Source of the DNA: Cristatella mucedo
Taxonomy: Eukaryota > Bryozoa > Phylactolaemata > Cristatellidae
NCBI GenBank assembly: GCA_009760855.2
Contig: WPIO01000077.1
Span: 312,001 to 376,000 of the forward strand
Direction: 5' to 3'
Length of the DNA: 64,000 nt
Below are positions 13,501 to 21,370 of the stretch, in pieces. The translations under genes and the position numbers were made by a program. Numbering within the stretch: position 1 is the first letter of the stretch; every line of letters begins with the position of its first letter. The notes beneath the pieces were generated by a model that worked only from the letters and a program-made list of their open reading frames with translations, ran no database searches and was not told where the DNA came from.

Positions 13501-15188
13501 TATTCTACAATATTAAGAATAATTGCAACTGAATACAATGGTAAACAAGGACGTGATGGGGTTGCCTTAAGCCGACAAAAGATTTGGTTGGCTGGGCCAT
13601 ATAAATGCAAACCCGAAAATGTGGCCATTTTTAAAACCACAAATAGCTCAAAACTTTGAAAAGCTGTAGTCGTTGGATTACCTGGTTAAAAAATATCTTG
13701 TCTTACTAATAGCCTTACTAATGCAACAGCATTTTTGGGCATCCCATTAATTTTTAAGCTTAACCACCCCAGTGCTCACTGGCACCTTCGCTCACCTTCT
13801 GCTTGCGCTTGGTCAGCAGTCCTAGTGCTCGCAAGCGAACCAGTGGGTGTGTGACACTGCTGCATTCGCTGTAGCACCTTTGCTCACCTACTGCTTGCGC
13901 TTGGTCGGCAGTCCTAGTGCTCGCAAGCGTACCAGCGGGTGTGTGACACTGCTGCATTCGCTGTAGTGCTGCCCAGGCGTTTGACAGTGCCCTGGACTCG
14001 TCGGACACCTGTCAGGCTTCACAAGAGCTGCAGACGACGCTCTGCCCCACGAAGAACTACGTTGGTCACAAGGGTGCCGTACTGGACATGATCGTCAGAG
14101 GAGGCTGTTTGTACACGGCTAGCCTCGATGCGACTGTGAGAAAGTACGATCTGAAGGTAGGCCCGCCAGCCGTGGCTACTCGATGTCCAAAGAAGCCAGC
14201 CATTGATCGCAGCTCGTGGTCAGAGCATCTCTACGTTTGACGAGACGCATGGCTGCCTTTTTGTTCCAGTCGAGTGGTTGCGCTTGTGCTCCGGTGGCCT
14301 GACTGATTGTAGACGAGCAAGTGTCTTGCCGTGTTCTCGCTGTTGGATCGCCAGAATGCTGTTAAGGCCGTGCGAGTCATTGGCAGCGTGCAGCAAGGCT
14401 ACCAGCTGTACGCGGGCACAGTCGACGGTTATCTCGCGGTATTTGATGCCCAGGTGAGCGGAGGCTGGCTGTCAACCGTTAGCCAGTTGTGTATTACTTT
14501 GCATCCCTGCAGCTCTGCTGCCTAAGCATCCATGAGCCTGCTGACATTCACTTTGCCGGCTTCTGCTTCGACTAAGAGATTCCTGTTTGTGCCTGGCGGC
14601 ACAAAATTCTGTGGCATAAATACGGGAGCAGTAGAAATTTGCAGATCTTTGTTCGCGTCTCCATGCCGTGTCGTTGTTCTTTCCTTTCGTTGCTTGCTTT
14701 GGCAGAAGCCTCCCCAGCTGTATCAAAGATGTTTCTGATGGCCCAGATCGTCTCGCCTTGCAATCCGTTTCGGCTTTCCATACGGCCTGCCCTGCCGCGC
14801 TTGCCTGCTATCCTCTTGCTGTCGAGCAACGAGTGCATGCAGTGCCGGTGCTGGGTGCAAGCGAATGACCTGTGCATTGCAGACAGGAGAGCTGCTGGAG
14901 CAGCACAATCTGAGGAGTCCTGTGCAGTGTATGTGCGACGCCTGGGGTTTTCTCTACATCGGTCTGGCCTCGGGTGTTGTCGCCTGCTTTTCCACCAAGG
15001 TAATACCGCCTCGTGCTCGTATTTTTGTTGTCAGGGCTTTCGGTGGCCGTCGATGCGAGCATCTTTGGCCTGGCCAAGACACGACTTCGATTGCAATCGT
15101 GCGACGCTGACTCTGGGCTTCAGCATTTGTGCGTGGTCAAGCTCCCAGGGACAGCAATGTTCTCTGACATTGCGCCTATATATGAATG

Positions 15189-15281
<93 letters not shown>

Positions 15282-18200
15282 GTGATTAATGCTATACAAA
15301 TATATATATACATATACATATATATTTGTATAGCCTTAATCACTTAATGGGGCTATATTTGTATAGCCCCATGAGAGAACTTGATCACTTAATTTCTATT
15401 CGGGTGCTTCATATATGCTCGAGCCCATGACCTGGGCCATCAAATACATTCACCTTGACCTCGGTCGGGGGGGGGGGGGAGCATCATTAACTAACCACTG
15501 GGCCTGACCAGTGCAGCTCTGGTCTCGGCGTTACCACCTTTGGCTCGTGCCATCCTAGTAGCCGTCGTGATCAGCGTGTCTTGTGCCAGCCGGAAGTTTG
15601 GCTGCCGCCGTGCACACCATTAAGTGGCCTTGCAGCGACGGGAAGGCTCGCACTGTCACAGCTGAAATGCTGTCACTGCTGCATCTCTGCTTGTTCTCTT
15701 TCAGGTGTCCTGCTTGGTTGAAGAGTTTACAAGCTCAGATCAAGCTGTCTCATGCCTGACCACGGCGATGGAAGGCTGTCGGAGGCTGGTCTGCGTCGGC
15801 ACGCTCGACCAGGTGGTAACGCTGAGAGACTCACGGACTGGCCTGCGCCTTCACACGCTCGTCTTGCCTGGAGACCTAGTGCCGGCGCTGCTCATGGTAA
15901 GCGACGTAGCTCTGGGAGGCAAGAAGCCACTGTGGAGGTGCCCTGGTAATAATACAATTTTCAATAATGAGAACTTGGTGTAGTACCCTAAGAGGACGAA
16001 GTTTCGACAAGTTGGGGTGGGGATTTCTTGACGTCGTGGGGGTGAGTTGAGCTCGCATGCTTTCAAAGCATGGAGCTGGAGGCACTATCTCCAAAAGATA
16101 TGATGACAGTGAAAGGCACGGCTAAATGTCTTGAGTCAGAAGAGCTGCGGAACGGTACCAAGCCTGAGTAGGATGTATTTCGCCGAGGTTTTCTGTAACA
16201 GAGAATCAAGGGAATTGAAAGCGATTGACAGAACTCTTAAGTCAATGCGCTCACTGTATGATGGGAAGAAAGTACAAGTCGGTGAGAAGTGGTGCTATGT
16301 GGCAGTTTGGACGCTCACGACTGACGAACCTAGCTGCATCTTGGCCTGCCACTCCCTAATGGCCAGCACGATGCTTACTCCACGTGAACGATCGTGGTGC
16401 AATTAATGCTGCTTTCATACGCATGACCTGTAGCCGTGAAATGTCGGAAGAGCATTATGTCGGACAGGCGTCATTTCACGTGACTGCCGTAATAAATATT
16501 GCATTTGTTTAGGTGGTTTATATGTGGATGGCACCACTTCAGCTAGTAGCCGAGGTGGTGCTACGGAGCCGACTAAAGTAGGCCTATACAGAATGAGCTT
16601 CCTGCTGCCTGTTCGTCCGTAGCCATTGCCCTTCCTTTCCCTTTGCACTCTGTTTTGTCGTCATCCTCTGGCATTGTAGCTATTGCTGAATGGTTTGGCA
16701 GCTTGCTTGTCTTGTTTTCATTTTTTTAGGTTTCAGAAGAAGAGCCCGTGATTTATGTTGCTGCCAAAAAGAGCCACATCCTTGCTTTCAGCCTCGAGGT
16801 AGGAACGGCACGTGATTCTGCTTTTTTGGTCGAGCTGAAGAGTTTCGCATTTTGGCTGCCACTTGCGTCCGAGCGGTAGTCCTGCTTTGTGCATTGCTTC
16901 AAATATTAGCCTTTGGGGTCGTGCGTACTTGCGCAATCCTAATATTCGTATGAGCAAAGTGCTTAAAGAAAAAGAAAGTCCAGTCTGCAGGATGTCGTTT
17001 CAATAGAGCTTACTGCTGTTTTATGTGACAGCTTCAGCCACCTGGCTCATATAGGTGTGCAAACCTTTTAGGTTCACTGCCATCTCAAGACTTTTCTTGT
17101 ATTTATTCTTAAATTTGCTTGTTTGTTTGGTGCATCTCCCCTTTTTCATCTCGATGGTATCCCAGAATTGTGAGCTGCAATCCCTGGGCAAGTGAAACAT
17201 CTGACTGGTGTGTGCATCTTACTGTTTGCCGGGAGCTGCTGGCCGTGCAAGGTGCAAGCCCCTCCCTTACCACCGATGCTCGAGCGTTTTTAGCTGTTAA
17301 AATGTATGTCTTTGCATCAAACGTGCTGCCGACATTTTGTGCTACCACTCTTTCCCTTGGACACTTCATGCCGAGATCGGTCAGACTTGCTTTGTTCGAC
17401 CCCTGCTGCTTTATGCACAGCATCGCCTTAACGAGCTATGCGAAGCCGTCAGTCGCTGGGCGTTGTCAACACTGATTAGCGCTGGTATTCTTTTGATTAG
17501 TCGGGGCAGCAAGTCATGTCGCTACCCCAGCCTTGCCGAGGCGGCTGGATAAAGAGTGCGGCCCTGCTGCCAGGCAAGCGGCTTCTGACAGCTTCCACGG
17601 ACAGCTACGTGAGACTTATCGATCTGCAGGTACAAGTGCAGTCAGCCCGTGCAATGCTTAGTGTGCACCGGCCGACTCTTTCTGGCAGCTATGCCCCCCA
17701 TCTTGATTTGTTTACTAGCGATTGACGTGGTACATTGAGATCATACTGAAAATGGTTTGTGCTTGCCAGCTCAGAAAATGCTGTAATCCTTGAGTGTGCT
17801 CTGCTAGATTTACTTTTTAATGGTGTGCATTCTAAATTGCAGAAAAAGGCCGTTATCAATGTGTATAATGGCGATTCAGGAAGCATTATGTTGACTATGT
17901 GTCGTCATTCAAATACATTCTTTACTGGCGACAGTTCAGGCCATGTTGTGGGACAGCTGTTGAGCACCAAATGCTGGCCATGCGAGGTTAGTGCAACCAT
18001 GCAGAATTAATTCATCCTTGCTGCTGCATTCTGCAACAAGTTCTCGACTTTTCTGCTTGTGCAGCCTAAGAGGAAAGGATTATTTGAACTGCCATTTCCA
18101 TTAGCCTATGGAAAGTGTCCTGCAGCACTTGGCTATTTAGGTTTTTTCTTTACATCTGATTGGGCTATTCCTTTGACGTTCGTTTGATGTTACAGCATTC

Positions 18201-18417
18201 TGAGTGTACTCTAACCTTTGGCTGGTACGATCATCTACGTCGTCACCTCATGACAGGTCACAATAAGCCAGCTGTCGACTCAGATCGCAGCAAACGAAAT
18301 TTAGCATACGAGGATGCAATTAGTAGCGGCTCCACTTCACATCGCAGTTTTGACCTATCTGAAAGTGATGAAGGCCGTCAGGTATTGCTAGCATGCAACA
18401 TCCATGTGCTGTATTAA
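15..18417 (+). CDS. ZNF106: ZNF106 orthologue, 3' part of the gene (13 exons; 5' end outside window)
   Basis: Multi-exon gene: 15-81, 235-1101, 1277-1444, 8993-9271, 10376-10451, 13967-14156, 14313-14453, 14883-14999, 15705-15896, 16730-16798, 17501-17629, 17843-17986 and 18196-18417. Every junction is GT/AG and all phases agree, giving 813 codons before the last exon. In order the product has a Ser/Ala/Leu/Pro-rich stretch, a coiled coil, a Lys/Arg-rich patch, seven WD40 blades and a C-terminal C2H2 finger. Blade order, strand motifs such as VSCLTTAMEG and the finger spacing C-x4-C-x12-H-x4-H follow ZNF106 of vertebrates. In mammals ZNF106 is a nuclear RNA-binding protein needed for motor neuron and muscle upkeep; carrying that role over is inference. 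No start codon is visible: the window opens in an intron. Vertebrate ZNF106 has a second C-terminal finger that I could not find here. Confidence 0.85.
235..1101 (+). CDS. ZNF106: ZNF106 exon: low-complexity region and coiled coil
   Basis: Large exon of 867 bases, acceptor ttttttag at 227-234, donor GTTCGT at 1102. The first two thirds is rich in Ser, Ala, Leu and Pro and looks disordered. The last 65 residues (about 905-1101) form heptads of Leu, Ile, Ala and Val with charged residues, for example LSQRHGKVCQALEHTNSEV, typical of a coiled coil. Vertebrate ZNF106 also carries a long disordered part before its propeller. The codon split across 1101/1277 becomes Glu. Confidence 0.75.
1277..1444 (+). 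CDS. ZNF106: ZNF106 exon: basic segment
   Basis: Acceptor ccattgcag at 1268-1276, donor GTGCTG at 1445. The residues include TKKKRLVAK and SARRKQ, a likely nuclear localisation segment (inference). It ends in phase 1 and joins the exon at 8993 to make Gly. The intron that follows is 7.5 kb and full of repeats, so a further small exon inside it cannot be excluded. Confidence 0.65.
1860..1935 (+). mobile_element. LINE-A 3' tail fragment
   Basis: Plus-strand version of the CR1/L2-like LINE end: gtaaagcgcctagaaagag, then the ctctgagggtgctttat block and an ATT-type tail. The upstream 1726-1860 segment (G-run, C-run, then a Cys/Ser-rich frame) may belong to the same insertion but was not seen elsewhere. 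Confidence 0.65.
2340..2530 (-). mobile_element. SINE-1, tRNA-derived, decayed
   Basis: In reverse orientation this shares the family's tail (gctgttgaattagctaac), the gctcttctgc-like middle and a B-box-like gactcgag block, but it is diverged by indels. Better copies are at 10811-10998, 13232-13402 and 21012-21182. Confidence 0.55.
3063..3708 (-). mobile_element. LINE-A (CR1/L2-like), 3' end copy
   Basis: Nearly the same as the 3' 650 bases of the 24.76-26.55 kb element. On the + strand it starts with an AAT-type tail, then gcacttgataaagcg and the ctcagagaactcaatctctt block. It ends inside the reverse transcriptase C-terminal region, where an NSAARLV-type coding segment is interrupted. 5'-truncated, as is usual for LINEs. 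Confidence 0.85.
3800..4820 (+). pseudogene. Tc1/mariner-type transposase relic
   Basis: At 4276-4330 one frame gives VLWTDESKFNFFG, the block with the second catalytic Asp of Tc1 transposases. At 4539-4814 another frame gives LPSQSPDLNPIEHLL, the block with the third acidic residue. The two lie in different frames with stops between, so the gene is broken. The N-terminal paired-type DNA-binding part is hardly recognisable. No terminal inverted repeats were identified. Confidence 0.75.
4936..5028. repeat. (GT)n microsatellite, about 46 units
   Basis: An uninterrupted TG dinucleotide run inside ZNF106 intron 3. Apparent ORFs across it on either strand (poly Cys-Val or poly His-Thr) are artefacts of the repeat. 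Confidence 0.97.
7190..7290 (+). mobile_element. LINE tail fragment
   Basis: Reads cctagaaaaagattaagtt, a gggctatacaaatgc block and an ATT/GTT-rich tail, the plus-strand form of the LINE/SINE-2 3' end. The preceding 300 bases may belong to the element but do not match the other copies. Confidence 0.6.
8993..9271 (+). CDS. ZNF106: ZNF106 exon: Gly/Ser/Ala-rich linker
   Basis: Acceptor tctgttgcag, donor GTGAGC at 9272. The 93 codons are rich in Ala, Gly and Ser and include the short ordered-looking piece MRLIVKRELASGG. K-R-E-L here and the surrounding acidic residues have no family match that I know. Phase 1 at both ends fits its neighbours exactly. Confidence 0.65.
9725..10240 (-). mobile_element. 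LINE-A-like 3' end copy with microsatellite inside
   Basis: On the + strand: tatagcatccccagagaact, then CT repeats, then cggcactttacatatgctgc, cagtgtcagcatgcataag and gttccaggccttgggagcg. These are the LINE-A tail blocks in order. The normal short aatctctttctagg block has been replaced by about 150 bases of CT/CCCT. Confidence 0.75.
9772..9924. repeat. (CT)n/(CCCT)n microsatellite
   Basis: CT dinucleotides with two CCCT-rich inner blocks (about 9841-9862 and 9876-9894). It sits exactly at the ctctttct position of a LINE-A tail, so it probably grew from that seed. Confidence 0.95.
10376..10451 (+). CDS. ZNF106: ZNF106 exon: short linker
   Basis: Acceptor atcgtttcag, donor GTAAGC at 10452. 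The 76-base exon reads GDVGSHPRTSIEPEALSTE and following acidic/Thr residues. It is called because its phases (2 bases in, 2 bases out) join the exons on both sides without a stop. A CT microsatellite starts only 36 bases downstream, in the intron. Confidence 0.65.
10488..10558. repeat. (CT)n microsatellite
   Basis: CT run with a few interruptions at its left edge. It lies 36 bases into the intron from the donor at 10452. Confidence 0.95.
10811..10998 (-). mobile_element. SINE-1, tRNA-derived
   Basis: On the minus strand it starts gcgttggcacactaggtaag (box-A-like), has a ggttcggattctg box B, then gggcgatcctttattgc and gcaaaaggcggtgattgc, and ends gctgttaaatcagctag followed by a T-run. A box A/box B head with a unique body is the structure of a tRNA-derived SINE. 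Confidence 0.8.
11815..12530 (-). mobile_element. LINE-A-like copy, older subfamily
   Basis: Shares the order of blocks with LINE-A (catttgtatag, gagaact, the tttaggcattttacat block, then gatgtcatgacatcagtcg and tagctgcagagttgtgcacc). It is clearly more diverged. It retains a short broken piece of the reverse transcriptase C-terminus (SAARLVCRKSHNCHIT). Confidence 0.75.
12535..12760 (-). mobile_element. LINE-A-like 3' tail copy
   Basis: On the + strand: attaatattaataaaacat, tgtatagcaccctcagagaa, the ctctttctaggcac block and catgcaaatatggttagtgg. Truncated after about 225 bases. It abuts the preceding LINE copy in the same orientation. Confidence 0.8.
13232..13402 (+). mobile_element. SINE-1, tRNA-derived (best copy)
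   Basis: gatgacacactgggtaaggc (box-A-like), gtcgtgggttcgattcctgc (box B), then gatcctttatcgccactgc, ctcttctgtcgctatacaa and a final gctgtttaatcagctag. The head resembles a tRNA with an anticodon stem-loop region. It is not called as a functional tRNA because the acceptor ends do not pair and the family is repeated six times in the window. Confidence 0.85.
13780..13965. repeat. Two tandem copies of about 95 bp at an intron end
   Basis: The block cttcgctcaccttctgcttgc through gcattcgctgtagc appears twice (about 13786-13878 and 13879-13966) with few changes. Each copy ends in the same gctgcattcgctgtag, so the real acceptor at 13965-13966 has a duplicate about 92 bases upstream. Confidence 0.8.
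13967..14156 (+). CDS. ZNF106: ZNF106 exon: WD40 blade 1
   Basis: Acceptor cattcgctgtag, donor GTAGGC at 14157. The residues YVGHKGAVLDMIVRGG then LYTASLDATVRKYDLK make a clear WD40 blade with the GH dipeptide and the D-x-T-V-R turn. This matches the first propeller blade of ZNF106. Phase 0 at the 3' end. Confidence 0.85.
14313..14453 (+). CDS. ZNF106: ZNF106 exon: WD40 blade 2
   Basis: Acceptor gattgtag, donor GTGAGC at 14454. The 47 codons begin TSKCLAVF and end LYAGTVDGYLAVFDAQ, the outer strands of a WD blade. In frame with both neighbours, phase 0 to phase 0. Confidence 0.8.
14883..14999 (+). CDS. ZNF106: ZNF106 exon: WD40 blade 3
   Basis: Acceptor gcattgcag, donor GTAATA at 15000. TGELLEQHNL is followed by FLYIGLASGVVACFSTK. 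This parallels the ZNF106 blade in which a Leu-Tyr-x-Gly-Leu-Ala motif replaces the usual GH. 39 codons, phase 0. Confidence 0.85.
15190..15277. repeat. (TG)n(TA)n compound microsatellite
   Basis: TATATATA, then TG repeats, then a long TA run. It directly abuts the inverted repeat. Confidence 0.95.
15278..15347. repeat. Near-perfect 30-bp inverted repeat (hairpin)
   Basis: The left arm begins ttaagtgattaatgctatac and the right arm ends gtatagccttaatcacttaa. The arms are about 30 bases with one mismatch and a short TA-rich loop. The arm sequence is the SINE-2/LINE tail, which appears again just downstream, so this looks like an inverted duplication of a retroelement end. Confidence 0.85.
15345..15515 (-). 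mobile_element. SINE-2: tRNA-like head, LINE-like tail
   Basis: Minus-strand reading: cccagtggttagttaatgat (box-A-like), a C-run, caggtcatgggctcgagc (box B), catatatgaagcacc, then gaatagaaattaagtgatc and ctctcatggggctatac. It matches the copy at 51128-51275 from head to tail. A run of 13 G on the + strand (about 15466-15479) interrupts it. Confidence 0.8.
15705..15896 (+). CDS. ZNF106: ZNF106 exon: WD40 blade 4
   Basis: Acceptor tctctttcag, donor GTAAGC at 15897. The strongest ZNF106 signature in the window is here: AVSCLTTAMEGCRRLVCVG followed by LRDSRTGLRLHTL. Both track the vertebrate protein closely. 64 codons, phase 0. The intron after it carries a decayed LINE copy. Confidence 0.9.
15945..16345 (-). 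mobile_element. LINE-A-like copy, decayed
   Basis: On the + strand: aataatacaattttcaataa, tgtagtaccctaagagga, then cttgagtcagaagagctg, gacagaactcttaagtcaa, gtcggtgagaagtggtg and the ctagctgca block. These blocks follow LINE-A order, with an internal deletion. Confidence 0.65.
16730..16798 (+). CDS. ZNF106: ZNF106 exon: WD40 blade 5 part
   Basis: Acceptor atttttttag, donor GTAGGA at 16799. The 23 codons read VSEEEPVIYVAAKKSHILAF and then SLE, the inner strands of a blade in which the usual Ser-Gly-Ser turn has become A-A-K-K. Phase 0. Short but well placed between blades 4 and 6. Confidence 0.8.
16799..17500 (+). other. ZNF106 intron, no feature seen
   Basis: 702 bases between two WD-coding exons. 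Sequence is unique with no repeat family or coding signature that I recognise. Confidence 0.5.
17501..17629 (+). CDS. ZNF106: ZNF106 exon: WD40 blade 6
   Basis: Acceptor cttttgattag, donor GTACAA at 17630. SGQQVMSLPQ opens the blade and KRLLTASTDSYVRLIDLQ closes it. The S-T-D-S-Y-V-R turn is canonical for WD40. An alternative acceptor 9 bases downstream (ggggcag) would drop three residues. Confidence 0.85.
17843..17986 (+). CDS. ZNF106: ZNF106 exon: WD40 blade 7 and first half of the zinc finger
   Basis: Acceptor ctaaattgcag, donor GTTAGT at 17987. The blade ends in FFTGDSSGHVVGQLL and runs straight into KCWPCE, which starts the C2H2 finger completed by the next exon. The direct run from propeller to finger is characteristic of ZNF106. 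Confidence 0.88.
18196..18417 (+). CDS. ZNF106: ZNF106 last exon: C2H2 finger and C-terminus
   Basis: Acceptor gatgttacag. HSEC, then TLTFGWYDHLRRHLMTGH, completes the finger (C-x4-C-x12-H-x4-H counting the Cys of this exon, zinc ligands C, C, H, H). An acidic/Ser-rich tail follows. Read through, the frame stops at 18415-18417. A possible donor at 18382 (GTATTG) could instead splice on, so the exact C-terminus is uncertain. An AATAAA lies at 18443-18448, only 26 bases after the stop. Confidence 0.75.
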   Translation, partial: HSECTLTFGWYDHLRRHLMTGHNKPAVDSDRSKRNLAYEDAISSGSTSHRSFDLSESDEGRQVLLACNIHVLY

Positions 18418-18442
18418 CTGATAATGTTGCGCTTGTGTGCTA

Positions 18443-18448
18443 AATAAA
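18443..18448 (+). promoter_or_regulatory. Candidate polyadenylation signal for ZNF106
   Basis: AATAAA lies 26 bases past the TAA at 18415-18417. It sits exactly where a minus-strand SINE-1 copy begins, so the signal may have been supplied by the insertion. A second view is that the real 3' end is further downstream and this hexamer is chance. Confidence 0.35.
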
Positions 18449-18535
18449 TTAAAGAGTAGCTGATTCGACAGCCTCATTTGTACAGCAGCAGAAGAACTTC
18501 GGCAGTGTTCACCCTTCTTACTGCAGACAATGAAT
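18445..18535 (-). mobile_element. SINE-1 fragment
   Basis: Reverse orientation: tail gctgtcgaatcagctactc, then the gttcttctgctgctgtac block. Only the 3' half of the family is present. It begins about 28 bases after the ZNF106 stop. Confidence 0.65.
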
Positions 18536-18963
18536 AATTACTTTCCGAAGCACTCAAAAGAAGAACAAACCCGTTAAGCTCAGAACTATGTGTCCCTCTT
18601 TTACTGAGTCAGCTATTAGCTCCTTAAAAATGTGTCTCTTCATTCGCTCAACACTCCCTGGGGATATCGTGGCCGTAGATAGAAGAATTTTCTCTGTGTC
18701 CTTCAGATTTGTGTCAATGACCTGTGACGGAGGCTTATGAAGTCTTTTTATCTGGCACCTTGACCGACATGTGCTCGGTCATCACGCTCCTGTAGCTCAT
18801 TTTAGTTGCTTTTCTTGATAGAGCCATAACAAATTTCAAAGCTGAGTGCTCATGGTGCAGAAGTTTACAATTTCAAAGCCGTTAGCAATCTGCTGCCTGC
18901 AATCATCTGCAGATGTTTTTCATATCATTGCTGATCTATTCTTAGGGGTTGCTATCTGTGCAG

Positions 18964-19063
18964 CATACTGCTTTGGCCACATTAGTCAGCACTCATGCCA
19001 TGGAGGGCTGTGAGCAGCCTACGTCTACAAGAGTATCTGCAGCTTCCATAAAGCAAGAGCCAG
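18964..19063 (+). other. Possible alternative 3' exon of ZNF106 next to the CTG tract
   Basis: If the donor at 18382 is used, an acceptor tatctgtgcag ending at 18963 opens an in-phase exon of 33 codons ending SAASIKQEP, followed by a donor GTATGC at 19064. The (CTG) tract begins five bases after that donor. IKQE fits the SUMO site pattern. The residues do not resemble the second ZNF106 finger. No further exon was found. Unproven. Confidence 0.25.
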
Positions 19064-19064
19064 G

Positions 19065-19311
<247 letters not shown>

Positions 19312-21010
19312 ATCCGTCAAAAAAAGTACTTAACTTAAGTACTTATTATTTATGAAAGTGGGATTATAAAGCTCAAATGCTCTCTTGAGGAGTTGCTGTT
19401 TTGACAGTAAGATAATGGCCATGAGCATACTTCGAGGCTAGTAAGGTACTTACTTTTTGACATATCCGATCGGCCGACCATCCGAACCTGCATACCGAAT
19501 TTTTTTTTATAGTCAATCGTGGCCATTGCTGAACTAGTTTTTTTTGTTGTTATTAGTGTGTGTATACCCGTGAATGTGTGCAGTGGGTCAGGGCCTGCAT
19601 GATTTAGCTGCCCTGCTACTCTATGGCTATGCCTGGTGGATGACTAATCGCCTGTCCCAGTTGTGTAAACCAGGTGTCCATAATCTATTAGTGTTACGAA
19701 GTAAATAGTTTCCATGTTATAATTGAAACTCGATTCGGTAGACAGATCATATTTTTTAATGAAATTTTTTCTTTTACTCACACACACGAGTATTTAGTGG
19801 ATTCGCTGTATTTATGACCGAGCACCTTAATGTTTGAGCTCCTTACTTTGTTTCTGGGGATTTATTCTGGCTCTTTGATATCTTGCTGGGAGGTCGGCAT
19901 GTTGATTGGCTTGCATAATTCGACCGGATGATCTATCTGGTGATGTAAATACCTGGTTAGCATTTGCGTCTAGCATAATCTCACTTGCAAGGCAATCTTT
20001 TCTAAAGAAATAAAACGGGACACGGTGGACCTCCCTGAGTCATTCGACAGAGGCCCGTGAATTTCGTAATTCCGGCCTTCACGTCCTGCGCCTTCCACTG
20101 CACTCAGCCGGCGTATTCACAGTATTCACGGTGTGTAGAGAATTGTGCCTTCGAGGAAGACAGGATCTGTCTAGTATTGCTTGGACTGCTGCTAATGCGT
20201 GGTGACCCACAATAAGCACGTGGTTTGTATTTCGATCTGCTTTTAGCATCGAGACAAATGTGACAGCTAGAAAGCTCGTCAAGATGTCTATAAAAAAATG
20301 TAACAACACTAGTACATCCAGGAGCCTGCTAGAATGCATTATTTGCTAGCCTCTCTGCATAGAATTTGAATTTGTGGCTCTGTATAGTGTTGACACTTGC
20401 ATAGTATTGCGTGCATTCTTAGCATTATTTTTTGTTTCGGTGTGCATTCTCTGTGTGTTGTGTGTGTGTGCGCTGCGAGCATGTCGCATTGTGTATTTGT
20501 GCTTGCATTGTCTGTGTGTATGGGTGTGCGTGTGTGCGCGTAGGCATGTGTACTCACGAATATGTTAGCGTCTGTGTCTGTTTGCACGCATGTTGTGAAT
20601 CCCATCTGCTCTTTGGACCCCTGAATTTTTAATGTTATTGCAAGTACAGCATCTTCTGGCATGAAGTTGGCTGTGTCGGATGACCCGAAGAACTCGTTGC
20701 TATGCTTGTGACCCGAAGAACTTGTTGCTATAAATGGAGCCATAGCGTACGGCTGCTCGCTCGAATGTAGTTCGAGGAACTGTTTACTGCTGGCCAGTAA
20801 AAGATTGATAGACCTTGAACTCTTGGGTAGTTGAATCCCTAGGGAGATGACGAGGCTACGTTACTTGCTTCTTTTAACAATTAATACTTTCCTTCTAGTC
20901 CAAATATTGTCACTCGGAAACTGGAAAGCCTAACCTTCAAAATGGTCTTGATCACCTTTTCTTCTGTAGCTTGTGTGCAGATTGTGCATCCTGTTCCAAC
21001 ATGAACTCTC
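19312..21010. other. Intergenic stretch without recognised gene
   Basis: 1.7 kb of AT-rich unique-looking sequence with a TG-rich patch at about 20440-20570. No domain, RNA gene or repeat family was recognised. Confidence 0.45.
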
Positions 21011-21011
21011 A

Positions 21012-21182
21012 CTAAAAAGTAAAAGGTAACTGATTTGACAGCTTCATTCATATATCGGCAGAAGAGCCTCGACGGCTATAGCTACCTTTTGCAGTGGACA
21101 ATAAAGGATTGCCCACTGAAGGACTCGAACCCGCGACCTGGGTCGGGAAGAGCGAGCACCTTACTTCCTGGGCAAAGACCCG
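21012..21182 (-). mobile_element. SINE-1, tRNA-derived
   Basis: In reverse: cccaggaagtaaggtgctcg (box-A-like), cgcgggttcgagtcc (box B), gggcaatcctttattgtcc, gcagaagagcc-type middle and tail gctgtcaaatcagttacc. One of the better preserved copies. Confidence 0.8.
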
Positions 21183-21370
21183 GGGACTGGATGACTACAT
21201 CAGCTCCACAATCAAGTCGGCCTACTTTCAGCTATGTGGCATTGCAAGAAATCGGGCTTAGAGAAGACTAGCACGGCCCATTTAGTCCATGCATTCATGG
21301 CTTCTCTTCGAAAGTTTCGAACTCTCCTTGCTCATCTTGATGCATGTGCTTAGTGTAGCTATGCTTGTCT
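21178..21370 (+). mobile_element. LINE-A coding fragment
   Basis: A frame reads LDDYISSTIKSAYFQL, nearly the same as the reverse transcriptase block LDDHISSTVKSAYFQL of the 25-kb element, followed by a broken SMHSWLL-like stretch. Short, frameshifted and abutting SINE-1. Confidence 0.7.

Larger units (their letters stand above)
10452..13966 (+). other. ZNF106 intron 5 (3.5 kb), repeat-filled
   Basis: Contains a CT tract (10488-10558), SINE-1 copies at 10811-10998 and 13232-13402, and LINE-A-like copies at 11815-12530 and 12535-12760. Just before the 3' splice site, 13780-13960 holds two copies of an about 95-bp direct repeat. The remaining stretches 11050-11810 and 12770-13230 show no gene. 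Confidence 0.6.
15000..15704 (+). other. ZNF106 intron with SINE-2, hairpin and TA/TG tract
   Basis: Holds a TG/TA microsatellite, a 70-bp inverted repeat (15278-15347) and a minus-strand SINE-2 copy. The part 15515-15704 is unique and ends in a good polypyrimidine tract before the acceptor. Confidence 0.7.
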
